DNA of 12,595 nucleotides, taken from NCBI GenBank assembly GCA_964358205.1, contig CAYHNZ010000027.1, forward strand, positions 1-12,595, given 5' to 3'. The stretch is from JANLIQ01 sp964358205. GTDB taxonomy: Bacteria > Patescibacteriota > UBA1384 > 2-12-FULL-50-11. The translations under genes were made by a program, and so were the position numbers. Shown here one piece after another: positions 6,784 to 12,595 of the stretch. Position 1 is the first letter of the stretch, and each line of letters begins with the position of its first letter. A model generated the notes under the pieces. That model did not search any database and was not told the DNA's origin. It worked only from the letters and a program-made list of their open reading frames with translations.

Positions 6784-8204
6784 ACAAGCAGTTTTTCCCA
6801 CTTACCCGATTTTTCCTTATAACGAATGTCTGCGCCGTCCCTTGGAACCATTTCGATAAGATCTTCTTTATACTTTCCAACAGGGTTACTAATAAGGAAC
6901 AGGGTGACATCTTCCCCGGATATGAGCAGGCGATACACGTAGTAAAATTCGCCCAAGGTGTCCGCAGCGCTCCATTCGCTCGGTGTCATATGAAAGTTGT
7001 TGGTAAATAATTTCCCTCGGCTGATAGTGGTCTTAACCTCAATATATCGACGTAAATTATTTACCCCATCATATGAACTTATGTCATATCCAACCGCGAA
7101 ATGTTCTGGAATTTTCTTGATTAGGTGGAGTAACTCTTTGCGGTCTAGGTTAGTCAATCTAATTTTTTCGTGCTCAATCACGATGGATTCGCCCACATCT
7201 CCAATCTCTTTTGTCTTTAATGTCTGCTCGGCCTCGCGTCGTGATCGGATTTTCTGTAATACCTCAAAGATAAAGGCGGTTTGCTCCTTAGCTTCCGCCT
7301 TTTCTCCGAGCTCCTCGATAATAGACAGAATATTCGCCTCAAATATGCTCGTGTCGAGCTGATTGTTAACGTATGCAAACCACGCATCTTGCGTATTTGC
7401 GACTTCAGCTGGTTGTATGTCTTTTCTGCCGCTTAATTGATCGTAGCTGCTAAAGTACTGGTCACTGTTAACAAACGCCTGGATTGTCTCTAGGTTTATT
7501 GTATTCAAGTAATATTGGTAATTTGGTCTCAGTTTTACCAGATCGGCTAGCTCCATGTAGTCCAGAATGTCCCCAGCGTAACGGATGACATCTCCTCCGC
7601 TGTCGTACTCGACATTAGCTAAGCGATTATCCAGAATAATCTTTGCCGTTTCAGAGGGATCGCGATTATCTCTCGTGACTCGTAAATCGTTAAAGATAAG
7701 GTGGGTAGCTTCAGCTTTTGTGATGCCGAATTTGCTGTCTTGCCCAACCTGCTTTTTGCCTTCAAGCATTACCTGAAGAAGGTACCTCACGGGTTTGAAT
7801 TTCACGCCACTTGATAAATACTCGGCGCTTATATGTGGCTTCAGATGACCACCTGGATATTGAAAGTAATAGAGAAAATATCTAAAGAACTCAATTAGAT
7901 CTTGTTTCTCGGTGAGAAGTTCCGCCATTCTGCTGGGCTTGGCTTTGTCGCCATCATATTCAATCAGCCCGAATAAGGAAGAAATCTCGGTCCTCCAATT
8001 GTTTACGGTCTTATCTGTCGCACTTGCATTGCCAGGATAAAGTTTTATGGCCGCATTTAAATTTGTTTTAAAGGTCTCGTATTCCGAAGGCTCGATTCTT
8101 GATATTTCATTAGCCATGAACAACAGAACGCTTTCAACGTCGTTCTTAAACCTCGGCCGTATATGGTGAAGTCGTAAATAATATTCCTCAGGAACCCTAT
8201 ACAT
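6780..8204 (-). CDS. type II-like restriction endonuclease with C-terminal DUF3883/PD-(D/E)XK domain
   Basis: The 474-residue protein sits between the two methyltransferase genes. Residues about 330-465 carry a DUF3883-type nuclease fold: Glu339 in GDVGESIVIEHE, Asp374 in VGYDISSYDG, and Glu389-x-Lys391 in YIEVKTT, followed by HMTPSEWSAA. This gives a complete E...D...ExK catalytic set. The first 330 residues are mostly alpha-helical, with a possible winged-helix stretch near 60-95 (TVNNWRTEISSLFGLI). I do not recognise them; they probably read the target site. Its ATG overlaps the upstream methyltransferase stop by 8 bases and its own TGA overlaps the downstream start. This nested order keeps nuclease synthesis tied to methylase synthesis. 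No Shine-Dalgarno is seen, which fits coupling. The nuclease call is from motifs, the restriction role from position. Confidence 0.85.
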   Translation of the reverse strand: MYRVPEEYYLRLHHIRPRFKNDVESVLLFMANEISRIEPSEYETFKTNLNAAIKLYPGNASATDKTVNNWRTEISSLFGLIEYDGDKAKPSRMAELLTEKQDLIEFFRYFLYYFQYPGGHLKPHISAEYLSSGVKFKPVRYLLQVMLEGKKQVGQDSKFGITKAEATHLIFNDLRVTRDNRDPSETAKIILDNRLANVEYDSGGDVIRYAGDILDYMELADLVKLRPNYQYYLNTINLETIQAFVNSDQYFSSYDQLSGRKDIQPAEVANTQDAWFAYVNNQLDTSIFEANILSIIEELGEKAEAKEQTAFIFEVLQKIRSRREAEQTLKTKEIGDVGESIVIEHEKIRLTNLDRKELLHLIKKIPEHFAVGYDISSYDGVNNLRRYIEVKTTISRGKLFTNNFHMTPSEWSAADTLGEFYYVYRLLISGEDVTLFLISNPVGKYKEDLIEMVPRDGADIRYKEKSGKWEKLLV

Positions 8205-9453
8205 TCTGTAACTCTAGAGCTTTTATGAGTTCTTCTGCAACAGCGTAAGCCATCAAGGGCGGAACGGCGTTACCCACTTGTTTATACTGACTGGTCTTAG
8301 AGCCATAGAAAATGAAGTTATCAGGGAATGACTGTAAGCGAGCCGACTCCCTTACTGTAGGAATTCGGTTAAATCGATAGTGGAAATGGTGCCTATGGCC
8401 AGTGTCGATAGTTAAACTAGGTCTTTTGCTGTTGTACCTTGTCCACGCAATGTTTACCCTTCTCGTATTGCGAAGTTCTTCTGGTAGATCTTTATAATTT
8501 CCACCATCGGGGACTAGCGCAATAGTGCCAACTGTCTTAGGGCTGTGTGAAGTTACTTCGTGGTTAAAAATTCTTTCGCTTTTTTGGCGCATTAACTTTT
8601 GGTATTTGCTTTGCGGCTCAAGATAATGTGCCGTACCATCTCCAACAGATTCCTCTGGCAGATCACTCAAAGCATCAAAGCATGTGTGTTTATTATCTAT
8701 GTGTTTGGGTTCAGGAAATTCAAAGCTATTACTATTCTTGATCCCTACAAAAACCACCCTTCGTCTGTTTTGTGGCACCCCATACTCCGAGGCAAGTAGT
8801 ATTTTGTACTTAACCTCATAGCCGAGCTTTGTGAAGTCGCTGATAATCTTATCTTTGATCTTGCCACTCTCCATAGAGACGAGATTCGGAACATTCTCCA
8901 GAACAAAAGCAAGTGGCTTGAAGTACTCTACTGTCCTAACAAAGCCTTGGTAAAGTTTGTTTCGAGGATCGCTAGGGTCTCTCTTGCCAGAAATAGAGAA
9001 CCCTTGGCATGGTGGGCCACCGATAACGATATCTACATCTCGCCCTACTTTCTTTTCAATCTCTGTAGGAGAAAAGTTTCCCAGGTCTAGGTTTAAGACA
9101 GCAGCGGATTCATGATTGTTCGAAAAGGTAACGAGCGAGTCTTGCCAATTGTCTATACCTGCTAGGATTTCAAACCTACCGGTTTGCTCGAAACCATACG
9201 ACATACCACCACAACCAGAAAACAGATCAATCACCTTATACTTATGACCTTTGGCCCTGTTATTTGGATACTTAGAGCCCACCAACTCAATAATCTTGTT
9301 TTTAGGATATTTTCTTATGCCCTTAACTCCGATCCTTGTTGCAACAAGGAGGCCTTGGTTATCCCAGTTTCTCAGCGTGTTTGGATGTACATTAAGAAGT
9401 CTGCACGCCTCTGAAAGGCTTAAGAGCTCAGGATATGTTTCTGTTGTCTGCAT
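8197..9453 (-). CDS. DNA (cytosine-5)-methyltransferase with N-terminal MerR-like HTH
   Basis: This is a 418-residue fusion. Residues 10-57 form a MerR/excisionase-type HTH (LSLSEACRLLNVHPNTLRNW, then GLLVATR and GIRKYPKNKI with the wing). Residues 72-412 are a full C5-methyltransferase: I DLFSGCGG (76-83); IV GGPPCQGFS with nucleophile Cys149; VI LENVPN (Glu186); VIII QNRRRVVFVG (228-237); a longer recognition region of about 130 residues with TIDTGHRHHFHYRFNR; IX VRESARLQSFP (367-377); X QVGNAVPP (392-399). As first gene of the cassette it could repress its own promoter through the HTH, as M.SsoII and M.EcoRII do with a different HTH type. Two direct-repeat pairs lie in the region upstream. 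Its start ATG 9453 has no strong Shine-Dalgarno. The enzyme call is firm; regulation is inferred. Confidence 0.94.
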   Translation of the reverse strand: MQTTETYPELLSLSEACRLLNVHPNTLRNWDNQGLLVATRIGVKGIRKYPKNKIIELVGSKYPNNRAKGHKYKVIDLFSGCGGMSYGFEQTGRFEILAGIDNWQDSLVTFSNNHESAAVLNLDLGNFSPTEIEKKVGRDVDIVIGGPPCQGFSISGKRDPSDPRNKLYQGFVRTVEYFKPLAFVLENVPNLVSMESGKIKDKIISDFTKLGYEVKYKILLASEYGVPQNRRRVVFVGIKNSNSFEFPEPKHIDNKHTCFDALSDLPEESVGDGTAHYLEPQSKYQKLMRQKSERIFNHEVTSHSPKTVGTIALVPDGGNYKDLPEELRNTRRVNIAWTRYNSKRPSLTIDTGHRHHFHYRFNRIPTVRESARLQSFPDNFIFYGSKTSQYKQVGNAVPPLMAYAVAEELIKALELQNV

Positions 9454-9460
9454 AATATTT

Positions 9461-9480
9461 ACTTACCAATACTTAACAAT
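9461..9480. repeat. tandem 10-bp direct repeat upstream of cassette
   Basis: ACTTACCAAT (9461-9470) and ACTTAACAAT (9471-9480) lie head to tail with one mismatch, 8 bases before the first methyltransferase start codon. The spacing of about one helix turn suits binding of two HTH units on one face of the DNA. This is a candidate operator for the HTH fused to that methyltransferase. Confidence 0.55.
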
Positions 9481-9505
9481 TTTTATATAGATAATTTGTG
9501 CGCAA

Positions 9506-9541
9506 GTTCATAATAGCAATAATAAATTAGGGTTCATAATA
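9506..9541. repeat. second direct repeat pair, GTTCATAATA
   Basis: A perfect 10-bp repeat, GTTCATAATA, occurs at 9506-9515 and 9532-9541. Each copy is soon followed by AAATTAG, with 8 extra bases after the first copy, so the unit may be longer. It lies in the divergent region between the restriction cassette and the DUF3768 leader. Its core CATAATA can serve as a -10-like element on either strand, so it may be promoter, operator, or both. Confidence 0.5.
9510..9518 (-). promoter_or_regulatory. possible extended -10 promoter for restriction cassette
   Basis: On the minus strand TGCTATTAT (9510-9518) matches the extended -10 form TGnTATAAT in all but one base. No good -35 is seen 16-18 bases upstream. 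Transcription would begin near 9503, giving a leader of about 50 bases that includes the tandem 10-bp repeats. Weak call in an A/T-rich stretch where chance matches are common. Confidence 0.3.
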
Positions 9542-9650
9542 CAAATTAGACAACCCGGTACACTTGAAGACTCCTGCGTCAGCTTAGGACGCGGTCCGAT
9601 AACCTTTTATTTTTTCTCCTGCCCTCTCTCCTGATCGTAAGGACAGGTCT

Positions 9651-9675
9651 GGCGGCCTCAAGGTCGTCCCTTTTT
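9651..9675 (+). terminator. terminator-like hairpin in DUF3768 leader (possible attenuator)
   Basis: GGCGGCC (9651-9657) can pair with GGTCGTC (9662-9668) through seven pairs, two of them G-U, with a TCAA tetraloop. Two C and five T follow (9669-9675). An alternative outer pairing, GGAC 9641-9644 with GTCC 9666-9669, is possible. It lies 120 bases before the DUF3768 start, so it could end a small RNA or attenuate transcription into the gene. Confidence 0.4.
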
Positions 9676-9691
9676 CATATAGCCGCTAATG

Positions 9692-9772
9692 AAGGGCTCC
9701 ACCTTGACCCCACCAGCATGCTGCCCTTGCTCTCTGGTCGAAGGGCAGGCAGGTCGACAAAGCCCGACCAGA
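9692..9772 (+). promoter_or_regulatory. leader segment with alternative hairpins
   Basis: Four short segments can pair in competing ways. AAGGGC (9692-9697) pairs with GCCCTT (9723-9728). CTGCCCTT (9721-9728) also pairs perfectly with AAGGGCAG (9741-9748). The stretch TCTGGTC-GAA-GGGC (9733-9746) pairs with GCCC-GACCAGA (9762-9772), 11 pairs with a 3-base bulge. The 1:2, 2:3, 3:4 order recalls attenuators and riboswitches. No T-run follows the last hairpin, and the ribosome site is 13 bases downstream, so any control would be on translation or on the hairpin at 9651-9675. Confidence 0.4.
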
Positions 9773-9795
9773 AATAACTTATTGAGGAGGTAATA

Positions 9796-10110
9796 ATGAC
9801 AACAAAGGTCTTATCGAAAGAGGCAAGGTTCAATGATCGGTTTCGGGAGTTAGGCTTTGGGATCACGCTGACGCAAGGTGTTCACGCTCTGAAGAACATC
9901 GAAGGGTTACTGCACGCGGTGCGTAATTACGACAAGTTCGAGGAGAAGAACGATCCGTACGGTGAGCATGATTTCGGCTCGTTAAATTGGTATGGGAAGA
10001 AGATCTTCTGGAAGATCGATTACTACAATCCAGCGTTTTCCGGCTGGTGCGATCCGCTCTCGGAAAACTGCAAGCGCGTGCTGACGGTGATGTTGGCGGA
10101 AGAGTATTAA
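9796..10110 (+). CDS. DUF3768 family protein
   Basis: The 104-residue protein shows the DUF3768 pattern from end to end. It has NDRFR (13-17), an ALKNIEGLLHAV helix, the acidic-aromatic core NDPYGEHDFGSL (52-63), FWKIDYYNP (71-79) and the closing RVLTVMLAEEY (94-104). It is full length for the family, whose function is not known. The family is common on plasmids and integrated elements of Alphaproteobacteria. It has the best ribosome site in the window, GAGGAGGT five bases before ATG, and it is the only supported plus-strand gene. It is preceded by a structured leader and followed directly by an intrinsic terminator, so it is a self-contained unit. A link to the coupling ATPase or restriction genes is only positional. 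Confidence 0.88.
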   Translation: MTTKVLSKEARFNDRFRELGFGITLTQGVHALKNIEGLLHAVRNYDKFEEKNDPYGEHDFGSLNWYGKKIFWKIDYYNPAFSGWCDPLSENCKRVLTVMLAEEY

Positions 10111-10116
10111 GAATCA

Positions 10117-10150
10117 GGCTTGAGGTTAACTGCCTCAGGCCTTTTTCTTT
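10117..10150 (+). terminator. intrinsic terminator of DUF3768 gene
   Basis: GGCTTGAGG (10117-10125) pairs with CCTCAGGCC (10133-10141): nine pairs, one G-U, with a seven-base loop. TTTTTCTTT follows at once. It starts six bases after the DUF3768 stop. Its right arm and T-tract overlap the end of the convergent replication-relaxation gene. There is no T-run in the opposite direction, so it should act on the plus strand only. Confidence 0.85.
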
Positions 10151-10863
10151 GGCAGTATCTTCTCTAGAGTCCGATCGGAACTAACAACAAAGTGGAGATC
10201 GGGCTCGTCGGAGAGGTCTTTTTTAATGTAGTACGAGAGACTTTTGGCTGAGCGCGGATTCGAGCAGAGAATAATCACCCTGGGAAAGACAGTGTCTTCC
10301 TCTTCCCGCCATTCGCCGTCAGTATAGTAGTCGGCGTATTTTCTGACGCGGTTGCGAAGTGCCTTACTGGGCGCTGTAATGAGGGCATCGAGGAAATATC
10401 GCTTCGCTTTAACGATAAAGTAGGCGTCCGGTGCCGGAGCAATTAGATTTTCGACGCCGTTCAGGTCGGCTTTGGTCCAAAAGCGAAGCGCCCCTCCCGT
10501 TTGTTGCATCAGATCCAAGTAAATCTGGGCAACCGTAACGCATCGGTCCCGAAAGGTGGGCGTATAATTCTTCTCCCAGCTGATGCGCTTCAATTCGGAT
10601 GATGGCTTGCCTAGCTTCTTTAATACGGCTCGACTAGACTTTCCCAATGAGTAGACTGCCGGTACGATTGCCGACTTTTGATCGTAGTACTTTCTGACGT
10701 GATCATGGGTCGTGAGTTTGTTGAGCAGTTCGATAGTTTGGCGATGGTTCTTGTAGTGAAGTAATGTTTGAATTTGCGGACGGGTCAGATAGCGGAAGCG
10801 GTACAGTAAAAGCAGTATGTCAGTGTGGCGTTGGGTAAGTTGGAGGGGTGTTGTTTGTTCCAT
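10135..10863 (-). CDS. replication-relaxation family protein
   Basis: The 242-residue protein resembles the Replic_Relax family (PF13814), which is tied to plasmid and element replication or relaxation. Residues about 8-80 form a winged helix (LTQRHTDILLLLYRFRYLTRPQIQTLL, then the NHRQTIELLNKLTTHDHV helix and the YSLGKSSRAVLKKLG wing). A second domain follows with APAPDAYF (143-150), YFLDALI (156-162), a basic helix KALRNRVRKYADYY, and FPRVIILCSN (193-202). The family usually has an acidic LE-D type strand here; Leu-Asp-Ala is weaker, so any nuclease activity is doubtful. The C-terminus ends in a PKKKA tail. No Shine-Dalgarno is seen. It follows the coupling ATPase by 64 bases, same strand, a pairing common in Patescibacteria as far as I know. 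Confidence 0.75.
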   Translation of the reverse strand: MEQTTPLQLTQRHTDILLLLYRFRYLTRPQIQTLLHYKNHRQTIELLNKLTTHDHVRKYYDQKSAIVPAVYSLGKSSRAVLKKLGKPSSELKRISWEKNYTPTFRDRCVTVAQIYLDLMQQTGGALRFWTKADLNGVENLIAPAPDAYFIVKAKRYFLDALITAPSKALRNRVRKYADYYTDGEWREEEDTVFPRVIILCSNPRSAKSLSYYIKKDLSDEPDLHFVVSSDRTLEKILPKKKA

Positions 10864-10927
10864 GGCGGAAGGCAGAGGGGTAAGAAGAGAGTGTATATAT
10901 TAATAAAGACTCAACTTTTTCATTACT

Positions 10928-12595
10928 CTAACCAGTTGCGGCATTCAATTCCGGATCAGCTGCTGCTCTTTTCTTGCTGATTGATCCGAGCGTCTTTTTG
11001 GGCTTGGCCGGAGCTATTTTAGGCTCTCTTTTCATAATTTCGGCTACAACTGGCGGTTCCGGTTTCTGGTAAACAATAGCGTAGTTTTTTCGCGAGGCAT
11101 TAATCAACGCATTCAGCTTCTCTGGGTCTTTGTCATGGTTGATCGGGATAGTTTCGCCGGAGAACGGATCTTCGGCTTCAATGGCCGCCAGGCGCATGTA
11201 GAACTTATGGCGCGGCAAGTTGGCGATGTCGCCGGTTTTCACTAGCGGCGAGAACTGTGCCAGCATCAATTCTTCATCAACCGGGCTGGCGGTTCGGAAG
11301 CAAACAACCACGCCGGTATTAGCCAGGATCACATCAACGATAGATCGGTCCGATTGCTGAGCTGTCGATTGCTCGGCAATCGTAATACGTAAACCAAACT
11401 TTCTTCCGCCAGACAGCAGCTTAGTAAACGAGCTGGTGGCAAAGTTCTGGAACTCGTCGACAAATAAATAATACGGCGTGCGGCTCGACAGTTCTTTTCG
11501 GGCCCGGCGCTGAGCAGCCTGATGGATCTTGGCGATCACTATCGTACCTAGTAGTTGAGAGGTATCTTCCCCGATTCTTCCTTCGGCTAAATTGCAGATC
11601 AGGATACTCTGGTTATCAAGGATACTTTCGAAGTTAATCGTTGATTTTGGTTGCTCTAAAATTCGCTTAGCGATCGGTGAGAACAAGAAGCGACCGATCT
11701 TGGCTGTCACGCCACCGACCATTTTAACGATTTGGTAATCGCCGGCTTTGCCGAACTCATTCTTCCAGAAGCTCCGCAAGCTCTCGTCTTTTAATCGACC
11801 GGTAACTTGTTTTTGAAGTTGAGGATTATTAAGCAATTCATAGACCGTGAAGATTGTCGCGTCTTCAACCGTAAAGGCGGTGTGGATGGTGTTGCGCAAA
11901 ATGTATTCAATCCGGTGGGCATCGGTATTTTCACCCTTGTTAAAGATGCGGCGGAAAATGGAAACAATACTTTCGCAGGCGAATTCTTTTTCCAACTCCA
12001 GCTCGTCCTCAGTCAAACCGGGCGGCAGTTCCAATAAATTAATGCCGATCGGATGGGCAATATCAAACGGATTGAAATAAATTACGTCATTAATTCTTTC
12101 TTCGGGAACAGTCGCCAGTAGGTCTTCAGCTAGATCTCCATGTGGATCAATTACGGCCACCCCTCGGCCCTTTTGGATGTCTCCTTTGGCCATGTGGTAA
12201 ATGGCGGTCGATTTACCGGAACCAGTCTGACCGATTAAATACATGTGCCTTGAGCGCTCATCGTCAGTTAAGCCAATCTCAACTGACCGATTACCGTAGT
12301 TGTTATGACCGAAGACAACATCCAAATCGGTTCTGTTTTTGAATGAGAGTGGCGTAGGCAGCTCCGGGCTCTTCAACTTATTGAAATCTTCCGTCCGCGA
12401 TAATTTGGTATATGGGAAGTGATACAGCGCGCCAACTTCCGAAGAAGATAGAATTAATTGCCGGTTGTTAAGCCGATTCTTGTAGTGCCACCACCGTAAT
12501 TGTTTGCCGAGTTTCCAGAGCAAGTTTCTTTTGGCTGACAACGATTGGCCGGCTGGGTGCAAAAAGCTCATAAAGGCCGAAACTAGTCCGCGCTC
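10928..12595 (-). CDS. VirD4/TraG-like type IV coupling ATPase, 5' end probably outside window
   Basis: This is a hexameric ATPase that would hand DNA or protein substrates to a type IV secretion or pilus machine at the inner membrane. Counting from the first in-window Met (ATG at 12571): Walker A LIGQTGSGKS (112-121), VIDPHGDLAED (140-150), Walker B YYLFVDEFQNFA (367-378), and ITIAEQSTAQQ (397-407), where coupling proteins carry a sensor Gln. The last 40 residues are a basic, Ala/Pro/Lys-rich tail. The frame stays open without a stop from that Met to the window edge (eight more codons). The first residues look like the middle of a protein: W-rich basic helix, no membrane segment. I therefore think the real start lies further right and that an N-terminal domain is missing. 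Stop TAG at 10928-10930. Confidence 0.85.
   Translation of the reverse strand, partial: ERGLVSAFMSFLHPAGQSLSAKRNLLWKLGKQLRWWHYKNRLNNRQLILSSSEVGALYHFPYTKLSRTEDFNKLKSPELPTPLSFKNRTDLDVVFGHNNYGNRSVEIGLTDDERSRHMYLIGQTGSGKSTAIYHMAKGDIQKGRGVAVIDPHGDLAEDLLATVPEERINDVIYFNPFDIAHPIGINLLELPPGLTEDELELEKEFACESIVSIFRRIFNKGENTDAHRIEYILRNTIHTAFTVEDATIFTVYELLNNPQLQKQVTGRLKDESLRSFWKNEFGKAGDYQIVKMVGGVTAKIGRFLFSPIAKRILEQPKSTINFESILDNQSILICNLAEGRIGEDTSQLLGTIVIAKIHQAAQRRARKELSSRTPYYLFVDEFQNFATSSFTKLLSGGRKFGLRITIAEQSTAQQSDRSIVDVILANTGVVVCFRTASPVDEELMLAQFSPLVKTGDIANLPRHKFYMRLAAIEAEDPFSGETIPINHDKDPEKLNALINASRKNYAIVYQKPEPPVVAEIMKREPKIAPAKPKKTLGSISKKRAAADPELNAATG

Larger units (their letters stand above)
9454..9795. other. 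342-base divergent intergenic region
   Basis: No gene is seen here. The part up to about 9550 is strongly A/T-rich and holds the direct repeats and probably divergent promoters. From about 9560 the sequence becomes G+C-rich and full of inverted repeats on the plus strand. These are a 7-bp hairpin at 9574-9594 (loop 9581-9587), a pyrimidine-rich tract at about 9603-9632, a terminator-like hairpin and several mutually exclusive pairings. There is no tRNA-like pattern. The sharp change in composition near 9555 may mark the edge of the acquired cassette. Confidence 0.6.

Noticed and set aside
6781..6801. GTG at 6801 as start of the second methyltransferase
   Set aside because: ATG at 6783 makes the standard ATGA overlap with the nuclease stop and leaves the motif I region at the usual distance from the N-terminus.
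9574..9617. Intrinsic terminator at the GCGTC/GACGC hairpin
   Set aside because: The T-rich tract begins about ten bases after the stem, too far for a normal intrinsic terminator.
9454..9795. tRNA or CRISPR array in the longest gene-free stretch
   Set aside because: No cloverleaf arms or T-loop pattern, and the repeats occur only twice each with no regular spacers.
9675..9866. Minus-strand open frame of 63 codons across the DUF3768 start
   Set aside because: It covers the structured leader and the real DUF3768 start on the other strand; no protein-like pattern.

Overview
The window looks like an accessory region of a small-genome, free-living or episymbiotic bacterium of the Patescibacteria/CPR type, perhaps Saccharibacteria. 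This is an inference. It rests on the pairing of a VirD4/TraG-like coupling ATPase with a replication-relaxation protein, on the rarity of strong Shine-Dalgarno sites, and on the number of compact proteins of unknown role. TGA is used as a normal stop (restriction enzyme, helicase, DUF2779 and replication-relaxation genes), so this is not a lineage that recodes TGA.

Layout. All but one of the supported genes lie on the minus strand, so transcription runs from high to low coordinates. The right part (10135-12595) holds a type IV coupling ATPase, open at the window edge, followed by a replication-relaxation winged-helix protein. A lone plus-strand DUF3768 gene (9796-10110) follows a GC-rich, hairpin-rich leader and ends in a clear intrinsic terminator. 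An AT-rich divergent region (9454-9550) with two sets of direct repeats separates it from a restriction-modification cassette: HTH-fused C5-methyltransferase (8197-9453), DUF3883/PD-(D/E)XK endonuclease (6780-8204) and a second C5-methyltransferase (5722-6783), with overlapping stop and start codons.

After about 100 bases with a possible internal promoter comes a compact UvrD-like helicase (3976-5619). One base further on is a DUF2779 protein with a RecB/Cas4-like nuclease domain and a DEDDy exonuclease domain (2472-3974). It overlaps a membrane-anchored trypsin-like protease (1178-2521), which is followed after 3 bases by a 67-residue protein consisting of little more than sigma-70 region 4 (971-1174). 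The left edge (1-810) is the N-terminal part of a predicted HExxH metalloprotein.

How the genes may work together. The two methyltransferases and the endonuclease form a plausible type II-like system that would need one methylase per strand of an asymmetric site. The helicase and the double nuclease are so tightly linked to each other, and so close to the cassette, that a joint DNA-processing or defence role is the most interesting hypothesis here. In hand-counted 60-base lines the cassette plus helicase run at about 32-50% G+C, while most flanking lines run at 50-62%. This suggests separate acquisition of the stretch from roughly 3976 to 9550.
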